Shown here piece after piece: positions 1 through 9,346 of a stretch of 64,000 nt of DNA (the first letter of the stretch is position 1; each line of letters begins with the position of its first letter). Under the pieces are notes generated by a model. The model saw nothing but the letters and a program-made list of their open reading frames with translations. It was not told the DNA's origin and ran no database searches. Source of the DNA: an uncultured Lachnospiraceae bacterium. Lineage in GTDB: Bacteria; Bacillota; Clostridia; Lachnospirales; Lachnospiraceae. Made by a program: the position numbers and the translations under genes. Location of the stretch: assembly GCA_945919795.1 (NCBI GenBank), contig CAMEJJ010000019.1, positions 1 through 64,000 of the forward strand. Reading direction: 5' to 3'.

Positions 1-121
1 ATCCTTGTTTTTCATCAAGATTGCGAACGAGCTTAGCGAGTTTCGCAATTACCTATCATCAATTATTACACAAAGACAGGTAAATTATACCACATTCCAC
101 AAATTGTATAAAGTATGGATT

Positions 122-979
122 TTAATTCTGTCCTACCGGAGAAATCGTGATGTTTTCCGCCGGTATTCCTGTTTTTCTTTTCACAATATCTTCAATCTGA
201 GCAATCTGAACCTGACTTAATTCATTCATTCCGATGCAGACATCCACATATTCTCCATTAATACTTACCACATTTTCCGAAAATCCCTTTGCCTGTAACA
301 TCACCATTGCATCACATTCTTTCTGTGCCACATCTGTCAAGGCAATCATGCTGTTGATGGCATCCTGCTTGGCTGCTTCCGAAACATTTTCATTATTGAT
401 AATATCAAGTAGTACTGCTTTGTTTTGTGCTCTGGTCTGTTCTTTTATCAAGTTAGCTTCCGCTAACGAAGTTACGGACATGGTATTTGTAAACACTGCT
501 TCTCCGGGAATATCAACCGTTTGAGAACTGTTATCTGCCTGTTCTGTTTCCGGCATTTCTTCTATGACAGCCGAAGCTGATTCCGCATTTGTTTCCATCG
601 TTGCATCTGTCATATCCAAATCTGCATCAGCAAACAGCTCAGCTTCCTCTTCATCCATTCCTTCCATGGAAGCAACATCAAAATCCTCATCCAGACTTTC
701 TATTTCCGTATAATATGTACTATCCTCATCGGAAATATCATATAAAGACGTCTCATCATAGGTCACGGTTGCATCCTCTAACAGATTGTTGTTCATGGTT
801 TCTTCTACCGTTTCTGCATCAGCTTCTTCAAACTGAGCCGAAGTTGTAAATAATACATCTTCATCGATTTGTTTTCCTGTAAAATTCAGATATCCGGCAA
901 TGGCAATCATGAGCGCCAGAGCTGTAATCATAATCTGATTTCTCTTCCATAATTTTTTTACTGAAAATTCTTTTTTCAT
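122..979 (-). CDS. spoIIIAH: Stage III sporulation protein AH (SpoIIIAH-like), with long acidic linker
   Basis: ORF translation: N-terminal TM (ITALALMIAIAGYLNF), C-terminal SpoIIIAH/YscJ-like region; last gene of contiguous spoIIIAA-AH cluster. Confidence 0.93.
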   Translation of the reverse strand: MKKEFSVKKLWKRNQIMITALALMIAIAGYLNFTGKQIDEDVLFTTSAQFEEADAETVEETMNNNLLEDATVTYDETSLYDISDEDSTYYTEIESLDEDFDVASMEGMDEEEAELFADADLDMTDATMETNAESASAVIEEMPETEQADNSSQTVDIPGEAVFTNTMSVTSLAEANLIKEQTRAQNKAVLLDIINNENVSEAAKQDAINSMIALTDVAQKECDAMVMLQAKGFSENVVSINGEYVDVCIGMNELSQVQIAQIEDIVKRKTGIPAENITISPVGQN

Positions 980-991
980 AGTTATGCCCCT

Positions 992-1630
992 TTACCCGGT
1001 TTTGCTTTTCATTTTTACTATTGTTATTTTATGCTCATCCAATTCAAATAATGACAACACAGCCTCCTTCATTTGATTTTTCACTTTTGCATTGTCTCCG
1101 CCTTGTGCAACAATCAAAATTCCCTCTATGGACGGTAAAATCTGTTTTGCTACAAACGGAACATCATTTCCGTTTTCATCCACAGTGTATACGGTCTCCT
1201 GCGTATCCTCATATTCTGCAGAAGAGGTCGTAGTTCCCCCTTCATTTTTGCTGTCATTATTGCGTCGATAAGAAATATCTTTTTCCACAATGGTACCCCC
1301 GGCATCATGCAATGTGATAAAGACTTCCACCTTCCCTGCCCCATTCATATTCTGCAGAATTGAACACAACTTATTTTCCAGATATCCAGAATATAGATCA
1401 TAAGTTTCCAATGCATTTCCCGACATCTTAAAACCGCTCTTATACGTATTACTGCTTCCGGTCTTGCTTTGGCTGTTTTGACTCTGATTCTGTTTTGTTG
1501 CATATAATACAGATTGTTCATCCTCCTTTTTTGTAGGGATCGTAACAACAAGTAATAAAAGCCCTCCGATTAATAAAATGGCAAGTCTGTCTTTTCCCAA
1601 TTTTTCGATGAATTTTTTTAATTGTTTCAT
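992..1630 (-). CDS. spoIIIAG: Stage III sporulation protein AG
   Basis: N-terminal TM, 'GAGKVEVFITLHDAGGTIVEKD' and 'EGILIVAQGGDNAKVKNQMKEAVLSLF' typical of SpoIIIAG; operon position. Confidence 0.93.
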   Translation of the reverse strand: MKQLKKFIEKLGKDRLAILLIGGLLLLVVTIPTKKEDEQSVLYATKQNQSQNSQSKTGSSNTYKSGFKMSGNALETYDLYSGYLENKLCSILQNMNGAGKVEVFITLHDAGGTIVEKDISYRRNNDSKNEGGTTTSSAEYEDTQETVYTVDENGNDVPFVAKQILPSIEGILIVAQGGDNAKVKNQMKEAVLSLFELDEHKITIVKMKSKTG

Positions 1631-2067
1631 TCTTCTACCTCAAAACTATCTGTCTCAAAACTATCTGTCTCAAAACTATCTTTCTCAAATTTATCTGTCT
1701 TAGTTTCATCTTTCTCATATTCGTCTACTGCATCCTGAATATACTGCTCCAACAATTTCTGTGATTCTTCACTGATTTCGTTCATATTTTTATTTTCTGA
1801 CGAGATATCCCAGATTTGACCGCTTTTTTGCAAATTCTCTTCAAATTGTATCATTAATTCCTGGTCCGAAAATTCTGTGATATCGATAAATTTCCTGCCA
1901 AACGGATAAAGTAGAAATAATATCACAAAAACACCGGAAATATTCCGATATAATCCCATAAACTTTTCCGACAAAAACAACTGGGAAATAAAATCACACA
2001 AACAGACAAAGATACAGATGTTCCTGATATATTCATCCATGAAATGACCTCTCTTATTAACCGACAA
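1627..2067 (-). CDS. spoIIIAF: Stage III sporulation protein AF, C-terminal short tandem repeat
   Basis: Operon position, two N-terminal TM helices; C-terminus has FETDS/FEKDS repeats. Confidence 0.85.
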   Translation of the reverse strand: MSVNKRGHFMDEYIRNICIFVCLCDFISQLFLSEKFMGLYRNISGVFVILFLLYPFGRKFIDITEFSDQELMIQFEENLQKSGQIWDISSENKNMNEISEESQKLLEQYIQDAVDEYEKDETKTDKFEKDSFETDSFETDSFEVEE

Positions 2068-3115
2068 ATGAATTCATCCCTAAGGTTGCAACAGCGATGG
2101 CAATAAAAAACATACCACTTGAAAACAACTGGATACGTGATAGTAAAAAAAAGCAGTCTGCCATTTTCCAAACATGTGCAGTAAACTTTTTTTCTCCTGA
2201 TATCTGCAATATGGCTGATGCAAGACGGACAACAAATCCATACATTAGTGTTGTGACTGCCGGCTTAAAGCACATAATAAACAAGATAAAAATACCGATG
2301 AAACCGATGCTGTTTTTTACCAGAATTGCTCCCCTTAAAACAGTTTCCGTTATTGTCGTTGCATAATCTCCCAATCCGGGAATCAAAGAAACCGTTTTAA
2401 TAATCAGTTTACTTTGTACCCCATCTATAGCCGGCATCAATCCTGCCTGTAGCATACTTCCTCCAATGACTGCAAATATAGCGGAACGGGTCAGAAATAT
2501 GATGATTTTTTTTAAAAGTGCGATAACTCCACCAAAACGGTTACCCTCAGGTAACTGATTTAAAACATACAGGACGCAAACCAGCCTTGCCATCGGCATC
2601 ACAAATATGGTCATGACATTTTCAATTACGAATAGCAAAAGTAATTGAAATTCGTAATACGCGGCAGCTGTAACAGGACCACCTGAAATCCCCAGCACCA
2701 TACATAAAGATGGCATCAGGATTGCACAGAAACTTTTCATTTCCTCAAGAAATGTCAGACATTGCTCATAAGAACGCAAAAAGCATTTCATTAAAATCAA
2801 AGAAACAAATAAAAATATAAAATAGCTCGAAAAAATCGAAATTTTTTTATCAGAAAACAAATCAGACAGTCCATGTAACAACAATGCAAAAATTCCAAGC
2901 AAAAAAATTCCAAGGAACAAGCTTTTACATTGTTCTAAATTTCCGAAAAAAACATCTTTAAAATACTGCAAAGTAATTTCTTTGATTGAATCCAGATCAC
3001 CATGCATCAACTCTTCCAGTAAATCTTCAAAGGAAATAAACTGATGTCCAAAAATCTGATCCAGAAAATGATCTATATTTGTAAAATCCATTCCTTCCAC
3101 AAAAGTATCCGTCAT
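2057..3115 (-). CDS. spoIIIAE: Stage III sporulation protein AE
   Basis: Polytopic membrane protein of expected size and position in spoIIIA operon. Confidence 0.93.
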   Translation of the reverse strand: MTDTFVEGMDFTNIDHFLDQIFGHQFISFEDLLEELMHGDLDSIKEITLQYFKDVFFGNLEQCKSLFLGIFLLGIFALLLHGLSDLFSDKKISIFSSYFIFLFVSLILMKCFLRSYEQCLTFLEEMKSFCAILMPSLCMVLGISGGPVTAAAYYEFQLLLLFVIENVMTIFVMPMARLVCVLYVLNQLPEGNRFGGVIALLKKIIIFLTRSAIFAVIGGSMLQAGLMPAIDGVQSKLIIKTVSLIPGLGDYATTITETVLRGAILVKNSIGFIGIFILFIMCFKPAVTTLMYGFVVRLASAILQISGEKKFTAHVWKMADCFFLLSRIQLFSSGMFFIAIAVATLGMNSFVG

Positions 3116-3492
3116 CAGTAAAACTCCTTTATTACATCAACCAAATTCAGAAAAATGGGCATACCTATCAGTAGCACACTGAATTTGCCGGCCGTTTCCA
3201 CACCTTTCCCTATCGAAGCATATCCTGCATCTTTACAGATTTCTCCACAAAATTCACTGATATAAGAAATTCCGACAATCCGCAAAAGTGTATAAATATA
3301 CGCATCTGCATTTTCGATTTGTGAAGAAACCAGTCGAATCATATCTGCAATATTCATAAAGGAATCCATACAGAGCATAAACAGAAAAACACCGACACAT
3401 AACGAAAAAATATAAGCATATTCCGGTTTTGTCTGCTTAATGAACATTGTAATAGCAACCGCAATAATCGCTAATAAACCTATTTTAATCAT
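3115..3492 (-). CDS. spoIIIAD: Stage III sporulation protein AD
   Basis: Start moved to MIKIGLLAIIAV (RBS-like aggag upstream); operon position and TM pattern. Confidence 0.9.
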   Translation of the reverse strand: MIKIGLLAIIAVAITMFIKQTKPEYAYIFSLCVGVFLFMLCMDSFMNIADMIRLVSSQIENADAYIYTLLRIVGISYISEFCGEICKDAGYASIGKGVETAGKFSVLLIGMPIFLNLVDVIKEFY

Positions 3493-3503
3493 GCATTCGT
3501 CTC

Positions 3504-3698
3504 CTAAAATGAAAACAACTCTTCCATTGTGCGAAATAAATCGACCAGATAAGGAAGAACCCATGTAAGCACCAGGATAAATCCACACAAGCTTACCAGA
3601 TAGGCATGCTCCTCTTTTCCGCTATGCTTTAAAACCTGATTTAACAACGTAACCAGAATCCCCACCGCTGCAATTTTAAATAATATTCCGACACTCAT
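3504..3698 (-). CDS. spoIIIAC: Stage III sporulation protein AC
   Basis: Start moved to MSVGILFKIAAVGILVTLLNQVLKHSGKEE..., canonical ~65 aa SpoIIIAC. Confidence 0.92.
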   Translation of the reverse strand: MSVGILFKIAAVGILVTLLNQVLKHSGKEEHAYLVSLCGFILVLTWVLPYLVDLFRTMEELFSF

Positions 3699-3709
3699 GG
3701 AACACTCCT

Positions 3710-4228
3710 TTACCAAAGTAAAATAATCACAAATAAACTGATTAAAAACCCCATTGACTGATACAATCTGCATTTTTCTTTTTTTTGCTTATCCATTTGT
3801 TCATATTCATCCTTCATCATCTCGTATACATATTGCAATTGCTTCAGCTGTGCATCTCTGTCATAAAAACCGGTCTGGTCAAACAGATGTATCCATTCTT
3901 TTTCGATTTTTGACGGCAGAACCATTGGCATATGATTCATTTGTTCTTTCCAAATCAAATTTAATTCTTTTCCTTCATTTATTTTGATGGATGTTGCAGC
4001 ATCCTGTAAAACTTTTCCGATTTCTCCATCCTGCCTGAAAGAAACCTTGCAAATTGCTTCTGGAAGTGTGGCTCCTTCCGTCTTGATTTGGGCAATCATA
4101 AGTTCAATAATTTTCATGAAATGTTGTAGATTTACATGCATTTCTTCATATGTAAAAGCCTGCTCAAATCCCAAAAAAACACCGGAAAACAAGACCAATA
4201 TTCCTCCGATCACCCGCATTTTTATCAT
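3710..4228 (-). CDS. spoIIIAB: Stage III sporulation protein AB
   Basis: Size, N- and C-terminal TM segments, operon position. Confidence 0.9.
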   Translation of the reverse strand: MIKMRVIGGILVLFSGVFLGFEQAFTYEEMHVNLQHFMKIIELMIAQIKTEGATLPEAICKVSFRQDGEIGKVLQDAATSIKINEGKELNLIWKEQMNHMPMVLPSKIEKEWIHLFDQTGFYDRDAQLKQLQYVYEMMKDEYEQMDKQKKEKCRLYQSMGFLISLFVIILLW

Positions 4229-5190
4229 CCTCTCTTCGCCAAAAGCTTTTGTGCGTTATCGTAAATACTCCATACCTGCTTTTTCGTTCCGTCATTTTCT
4301 TTTTCCCAGCGAAGTAAAATCAGTCTGTGAAATACCTTCTTTATGATTGAGAAAAATGCATTCTTTTCCGAATATATCTCATCAAGACTATCACCATGTA
4401 CCGATGCCAGAATTTTAATTCCACATACCGATGCTTTCTCCACTGCTTCATAATCCCTTTGTAGTCCCAGTTCGTCCACGACAATTATTTCAGGTCCCAT
4501 AGACCTTATTGCCATCATCATCCCTTCTGCCTTTGGACAGGCATCTAAGACATCGGTTCTTTTTCCCACATGATTTTGTGGAACCCCCATATAACAACCT
4601 GCCAGTTCCGATCGTTCATCTACAATGCAAATCTGCTTTCCGTCTGCATATCGGTTACCATCCGAAAGACTTTTTGCTAAATCCCGCAGCATCGTGGTCT
4701 TGCCAACTCCCGGAGATGAAATGATCAAAGTGTTCAGAAACTTTCCATGATCAAACAAATATGGCAGTATCGCATTCCCCACTCCCGGAATTTCATGCAC
4801 AATCCTGACATGCAGAAACTGTACCTGTTTCATCAATGAAATCTTTCCATCCTGTAATACAACCTGTCCACATACACCGACTCTATGACCTCCCGCAACA
4901 GTTAAAAATCCCTGCTTAAGCTGACTTTCGTATGCATAGGGAGAATAGTTACAGATGTGATTGAATAAAACATCAACATCTTCTTTGGAAAAGACAAACC
5001 CTTTTTCCATCTCTTTATGCAATCTTCCGTTTTTATCCGGAAAAAATTCCATTCTTCCAATCACAAAGATACAGGGACAATTGACTCTTATCCGGATTTC
5101 CTGCAGCTCATTTTCAATCTGATTTAAAGCTGAAAGCATACTGTGAAACTGTGTGGGAAACATATTTCTGATTTGATCTGATTTATTCAT
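4225..5190 (-). CDS. spoIIIAA: Stage III sporulation protein AA (ATPase)
   Basis: Walker A 'SSPGVGKTTMLRDLAKSLS', 'IVDERSEL', Walker B 'IIVVDELG'; first gene of spoIIIA operon. Confidence 0.95.
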   Translation of the reverse strand: MNKSDQIRNMFPTQFHSMLSALNQIENELQEIRIRVNCPCIFVIGRMEFFPDKNGRLHKEMEKGFVFSKEDVDVLFNHICNYSPYAYESQLKQGFLTVAGGHRVGVCGQVVLQDGKISLMKQVQFLHVRIVHEIPGVGNAILPYLFDHGKFLNTLIISSPGVGKTTMLRDLAKSLSDGNRYADGKQICIVDERSELAGCYMGVPQNHVGKRTDVLDACPKAEGMMMAIRSMGPEIIVVDELGLQRDYEAVEKASVCGIKILASVHGDSLDEIYSEKNAFFSIIKKVFHRLILLRWEKENDGTKKQVWSIYDNAQKLLAKRG

Positions 5191-5203
5191 ATATCCTCCG
5201 TGT

Positions 5204-5218
5204 ACAAACTATGTTTGT
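5204..5218. promoter_or_regulatory. Perfect 6-3-6 palindrome (ACAAACTATGTTTGT) just upstream of spoIIIAA
   Basis: acaaac-tat-gtttgt read directly, 14 nt upstream of the spoIIIAA start. Confidence 0.3.
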
Positions 5219-5304
5219 CCTTTAAATATATGAAAAAGAAATGATAATAGAACCTGTTAATAAAAACTTACTTTTCGGATTTGTATTCCCCAAAAAAAGA
5301 TAAA

Positions 5305-5334
5305 AAGGATTGTCACCCTCCGGTAACAATCCTT
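5305..5334 (-). terminator. Intrinsic terminator of rseP; hairpin overlaps the 3' end of the CDS
   Basis: Minus: AAGGATTGT-TACCGGAGGGTG-ACAATCCTT followed by TTTATCTTTTTTT. Confidence 0.85.
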
Positions 5335-6416
5335 GCAATATCATTATATAAAACAACAACCATCAATAACATCAGCAGTGCAAAACCAACAAAATTAATA
5401 ATTCCTTCCTTTTCAAGCGGCAACGGTTTCCGCCTAATCAGTTCAATGAGATATATGAAAAGCCTTCCACCATCCAGAGCGGGGAACGGAATCAGATTTA
5501 AAACACCCAGATTGGCACTTAACAGAATGGCAAAATTAAGCATATTCAGCCAAACGTAAAATGCTCCGTCTGATTTAGATTCGTTATATATGTCACCTAC
5601 CGTATCTGCCATCCCGACCGGTCCGGATAAATCTTTTACGCCGGCCTTTCCGCTTAACAGCATACCAAGACTCTTAATAGTCGTATCAATCCAGTATTTT
5701 ACCTCATATCCGCTATATAAAATAACCTTGGGCGGTGAAAGCTTTGTATAACCGCCGGTCATGGAAATGCCGTAATAGTATCTGCCTGCTTCATCTGAAT
5801 ATACAGGGGTCAGGACAGTATCATACAATTCTCCATCTCTTTCATATGTGACATGTACCGGACTGCCATCCGATAACATGGCCTCTATTGAAATCTCACG
5901 GAATAGGTGAATGTTATGACGATTCAGCTTTACAATCACGTCACCGGGCATCATACCTGCCGCCTCAGCACCCCCACCTTCCAAAACATTTCCTACAACC
6001 GGAAGATCCGTTCCGATACTGCCGACAATAAAAAGTGATAAAAAGAAAGCAAGAATAAAGTTAAAAATCGGACCTGCAAGTACCGTTGCAATTCTGGCAA
6101 ACACCGGTGCATCCGGAAAAGCTTTTCCGTATTTGCCTATATTGGCAAAATCAGCAGTTTCCGATCCCTGTTCTCCAGACTGTGCGGCATCATCCTGATT
6201 TAATCCGTCCTCACCCTCAAACATACATGCTCCACCGATTGGCAGTAATTTTAATGAATAGCATGTGCCGTTTCTATCAAAGTGTAATAGCGTCGGTCCC
6301 ATTCCGATGGAAAACTCCACTACATGTATTCCGTTTGCTTTTGCAATAATAAAATGTCCAAATTCATGTGCTACAACTACAACACAAAAAATTAAAATAA
6401 AAAAAATAATTCCCAA
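5313..6416 (-). CDS. rseP: RIP metalloprotease RseP (site-2 protease, PDZ)
   Basis: HEFGH motif, PDZ region, 'NLIPFPALDGGR' motif. Confidence 0.96.
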   Translation of the reverse strand: MGIIFFILIFCVVVVAHEFGHFIIAKANGIHVVEFSIGMGPTLLHFDRNGTCYSLKLLPIGGACMFEGEDGLNQDDAAQSGEQGSETADFANIGKYGKAFPDAPVFARIATVLAGPIFNFILAFFLSLFIVGSIGTDLPVVGNVLEGGGAEAAGMMPGDVIVKLNRHNIHLFREISIEAMLSDGSPVHVTYERDGELYDTVLTPVYSDEAGRYYYGISMTGGYTKLSPPKVILYSGYEVKYWIDTTIKSLGMLLSGKAGVKDLSGPVGMADTVGDIYNESKSDGAFYVWLNMLNFAILLSANLGVLNLIPFPALDGGRLFIYLIELIRRKPLPLEKEGIINFVGFALLMLLMVVVLYNDIARIVTGG

Positions 6417-6417
6417 A

Positions 6418-7566
6418 TCAGCAACACCTTTCTGCTATTTGTTCATAACACCATTGTTCTGTCATCAAAATCTGTTCAACATCCGGATGTGCAATTACCT
6501 GATGTCTCGACATTGTTTCTGCAATTATGTCCGCAATATCAAGGAACCTGATTTTTTCATGCAAAAACAGACTAACCGCTTTTTCATTAGCGGCATTAAA
6601 TACAGTAGGCATACTTCCGCCTTTTTCAAATGCCTCATAGGCCAGTTTTAATCCCTGAAAGGTTTCCAAATCAGGTCTCTCAAAGCTAATCTGCCCAAGT
6701 TGAAAGAAATCAATTCCCTCTGTATTCATCGGTAAGCGGTCCGGATAAAACAATGCATATTGAATGGGTAATTTCATATCCGGAAGTCCCAACTGTGCAA
6801 TAACGGCACCATCCGCATACTCTACCATAGAATGTATGATACTTTGAGGATGTACTACAACCTGAATCTGATCATAATTTACATCAAAAAGCCAGCCTGC
6901 TTCCATAACCTCTAATCCTTTATTTACCATCGTTGCAGAATCTATGGTAATCTTAGGTCCCATCGACCAGTTGGGGTGCTTTAGTGCATCCTTTACAGTC
7001 TTATCTGCCAATTGCGCTTTTGACATTCCTCTGAATGGGCCTCCGGATGCCGTTAATAAAATCTTCTTTAATCTGTTTTTCGGTTCCCCATTTAACGATT
7101 GAAAAATAGCGCTATGCTCACTGTCAACCGGCAAAATGGATACTCCCATTTGTTTTGCCAATGGCATAATAATATGTCCTGCCGTGACCAGAGTTTCTTT
7201 ATTGGCTAACGCAATATCTTTTCCGGCTTTTATTGCTTCAATTGTAGGCGTAATACCAATCATTCCTACAACTGCCGTTAAAACAACATCCGCCTCTTCC
7301 ATGATGCAAATTTCAATTAAGCCGGACATTCCGGCAAGAACCGTCACATCGAGATCTGCCACTTTTGTTTTTAAAGCTTTCGCAGCCGCCTCATCAAACA
7401 TAACCACTTTTTTCGGATGATACTTGCGTATCTGTGGTTCTATTTTTTCCACATTGCTTCCGGCCGCAAGCGCAACAACCTGCAGTCTGTCCGGATATGC
7501 ATCAACGATTTCCAAAGTCTGTGTTCCAATGGAACCGGTAGAACCTAAAACAACAATATTTTTCAT
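6418..7566 (-). CDS. dxr: 1-deoxy-D-xylulose 5-phosphate reductoisomerase
   Basis: 'VLGSTGSIGTQTLEIV', 'PVDSEHSAIFQ', 'TASGGPF' motifs. Confidence 0.98.
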   Translation of the reverse strand: MKNIVVLGSTGSIGTQTLEIVDAYPDRLQVVALAAGSNVEKIEPQIRKYHPKKVVMFDEAAAKALKTKVADLDVTVLAGMSGLIEICIMEEADVVLTAVVGMIGITPTIEAIKAGKDIALANKETLVTAGHIIMPLAKQMGVSILPVDSEHSAIFQSLNGEPKNRLKKILLTASGGPFRGMSKAQLADKTVKDALKHPNWSMGPKITIDSATMVNKGLEVMEAGWLFDVNYDQIQVVVHPQSIIHSMVEYADGAVIAQLGLPDMKLPIQYALFYPDRLPMNTEGIDFFQLGQISFERPDLETFQGLKLAYEAFEKGGSMPTVFNAANEKAVSLFLHEKIRFLDIADIIAETMSRHQVIAHPDVEQILMTEQWCYEQIAERCC

Positions 7567-7658
7567 CTTTTTATCCTTATCTGACAGAATATCATACTTC
7601 TATCACAGTATAATGTTATTTTATCTTTCTTTGTTTATTTCATACCAACATCCTGGTA

Positions 7659-8480
7659 TCATTTTAATAATAAAACAGCCATGTAATAGATCATCGGCGA
7701 AGTAAAAATCACACTGTCGAAACGATCCATAATACCACCATGTCCGGGAATGAGCTTCCCATAATCCTTGATGTTAAAATTTCTTTTGATCGCAGATGCG
7801 GCAAGATCACCAACCTGACTGATCATGGCTCCAACTGCCGAGATAACCGGGAATACCCAAAGCATATTTTCATTGCTGGCTCCGGCGCGAATAAGGACAA
7901 AAGCATATAACAAACCTACAACAGCACTTCCGATTACACCACCAACAGCACCTTCTATTGATTTTTTCGGACTTAAAATCGGTGCTAACTTATGCTTGCC
8001 AATAGTCATTCCAACCAGATAAGCACAGGTATCACAAATCCAGGAACTGATAAAAATCAGCCATACGATATAAAATCCATTTTCCAAGCATCTGGTCATA
8101 TATAAATAAGACAGCATGATTGGTGCATAGATAAAAGAAAATACAGCAGCCATAATCTGTTTTGCTTCATATTTCGGAAAAGTAAATACATAAACAAATA
8201 AAATGGAAACAATCGTCAAAGTTATGGTTAACATAACAAATGTTTCTGTGTTTGCAAAATAGATAATCAGATAATATCCAATAATACCAAACAAACCAAA
8301 CCACTCAATCAGACAAGGCTTTTTCATTTCTCCTCTGACTTTCATTGCCTTTGTCATTTCAAAATAAGCAATGGCAGAAATTGCCAGAGTAAAAAGATAT
8401 AACCAAGGTCCTCCTAAAATCAAAACCGTTCCGATTACAAGTACCAAAACAACGGCACTCCAAAATCTGGCCTTAAACAT
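7659..8480 (-). CDS. cdsA: Phosphatidate cytidylyltransferase
   Basis: C-terminal 'SQVGDLAASAIKRNFNIKDYGKLIPGHGGIMDRFDS' signature. Confidence 0.97.
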   Translation of the reverse strand: MFKARFWSAVVLVLVIGTVLILGGPWLYLFTLAISAIAYFEMTKAMKVRGEMKKPCLIEWFGLFGIIGYYLIIYFANTETFVMLTITLTIVSILFVYVFTFPKYEAKQIMAAVFSFIYAPIMLSYLYMTRCLENGFYIVWLIFISSWICDTCAYLVGMTIGKHKLAPILSPKKSIEGAVGGVIGSAVVGLLYAFVLIRAGASNENMLWVFPVISAVGAMISQVGDLAASAIKRNFNIKDYGKLIPGHGGIMDRFDSVIFTSPMIYYMAVLLLK

Positions 8481-8482
8481 TT

Positions 8483-9190
8483 CTACTCCTCCTTAACATT
8501 TCCATAACGACGATCTCTTGCATTATAGACTGCAATCGCTTTTTCCAATTCTTCTTTTGAAAAAGCAGGCCACGGTACATCCGTAAAATAGAATTCCGTA
8601 TATGCAAGCTGCCATAGCAGGAAATTGGATATACGTTCTTCGCCACTGGTTCGAATCATAAGATCCGGTTCCGGAATGTCTTTGGTATCCAAATAAGTTG
8701 AAAACAATTCTTCCGTCATATCCTGCGGATTAATCACACCGTTTTTTGTATCCAGCATAATTTTTTTAACTGCACGGATTATTTCGTCACGGCTTCCATA
8801 ATTAAGCGCAATTTGAAAATGTAGACCATCATTGTTTACGGTTGCTTTTTCTAATTCATCAATCCGATTGCGGATGTCCTCATCCAATCCACTCTTGTCG
8901 CCGATGACACGCACACACATCCGATTCTTTTCAGCCGTTTTCAGACAGGTCTTCATATAATTACGCAAAAGTTTCATCAATGCATCGACTTCTTCTTTGG
9001 GACGATTCCAGTTTTCGGTAGAAAAAGCATAGACAGTCAAATACTGTATTCCCATTTTATATGCTTCTTCGCATATAATCTCTACATTTTTACTGCCCTG
9101 TGCATGCCCATAATTTCTGGGCATTCCTTTGCTTTTCGCCCATCTTCCGTTTCCGTCTAATATAATTGCAACATGATTCGGTACATTCAT
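8483..9190 (-). CDS. uppS: Undecaprenyl diphosphate synthase (isoprenyl transferase)
   Basis: 'HVAIILDGNGRWAK', 'DLMIRTSGEERISNFLLWQLAYTEFYF'. Confidence 0.98.
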   Translation of the reverse strand: MNVPNHVAIILDGNGRWAKSKGMPRNYGHAQGSKNVEIICEEAYKMGIQYLTVYAFSTENWNRPKEEVDALMKLLRNYMKTCLKTAEKNRMCVRVIGDKSGLDEDIRNRIDELEKATVNNDGLHFQIALNYGSRDEIIRAVKKIMLDTKNGVINPQDMTEELFSTYLDTKDIPEPDLMIRTSGEERISNFLLWQLAYTEFYFTDVPWPAFSKEELEKAIAVYNARDRRYGNVKEE

Positions 9191-9312
9191 ATTCTGATTC
9201 CTCTTCTAATATTCCAATTTTGCCAATTCTCCACTATATCAAAAAGATAGGTCACCTAAACCGTCAAAAACATCGCTCATGGGTTTCATCGGATTAGTGC
9301 CATAACACAAAA

Positions 9313-9333
9313 GAAGGGGCAGAATGCCCCCTT
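9313..9333 (-). terminator. Intrinsic terminator downstream of frr
   Basis: Minus: AAAAAAGGGGGCATTCTGCCCCTTCTTTT. Confidence 0.75.
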
Positions 9334-9346
9334 TTTTATGATCTGA

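Noticed and set aside
9241-9300. Possible small gene between uppS and frr
   Set aside because: No ORF with start, RBS and plausible length; the region is explained by the frr terminator and the uppS upstream sequence
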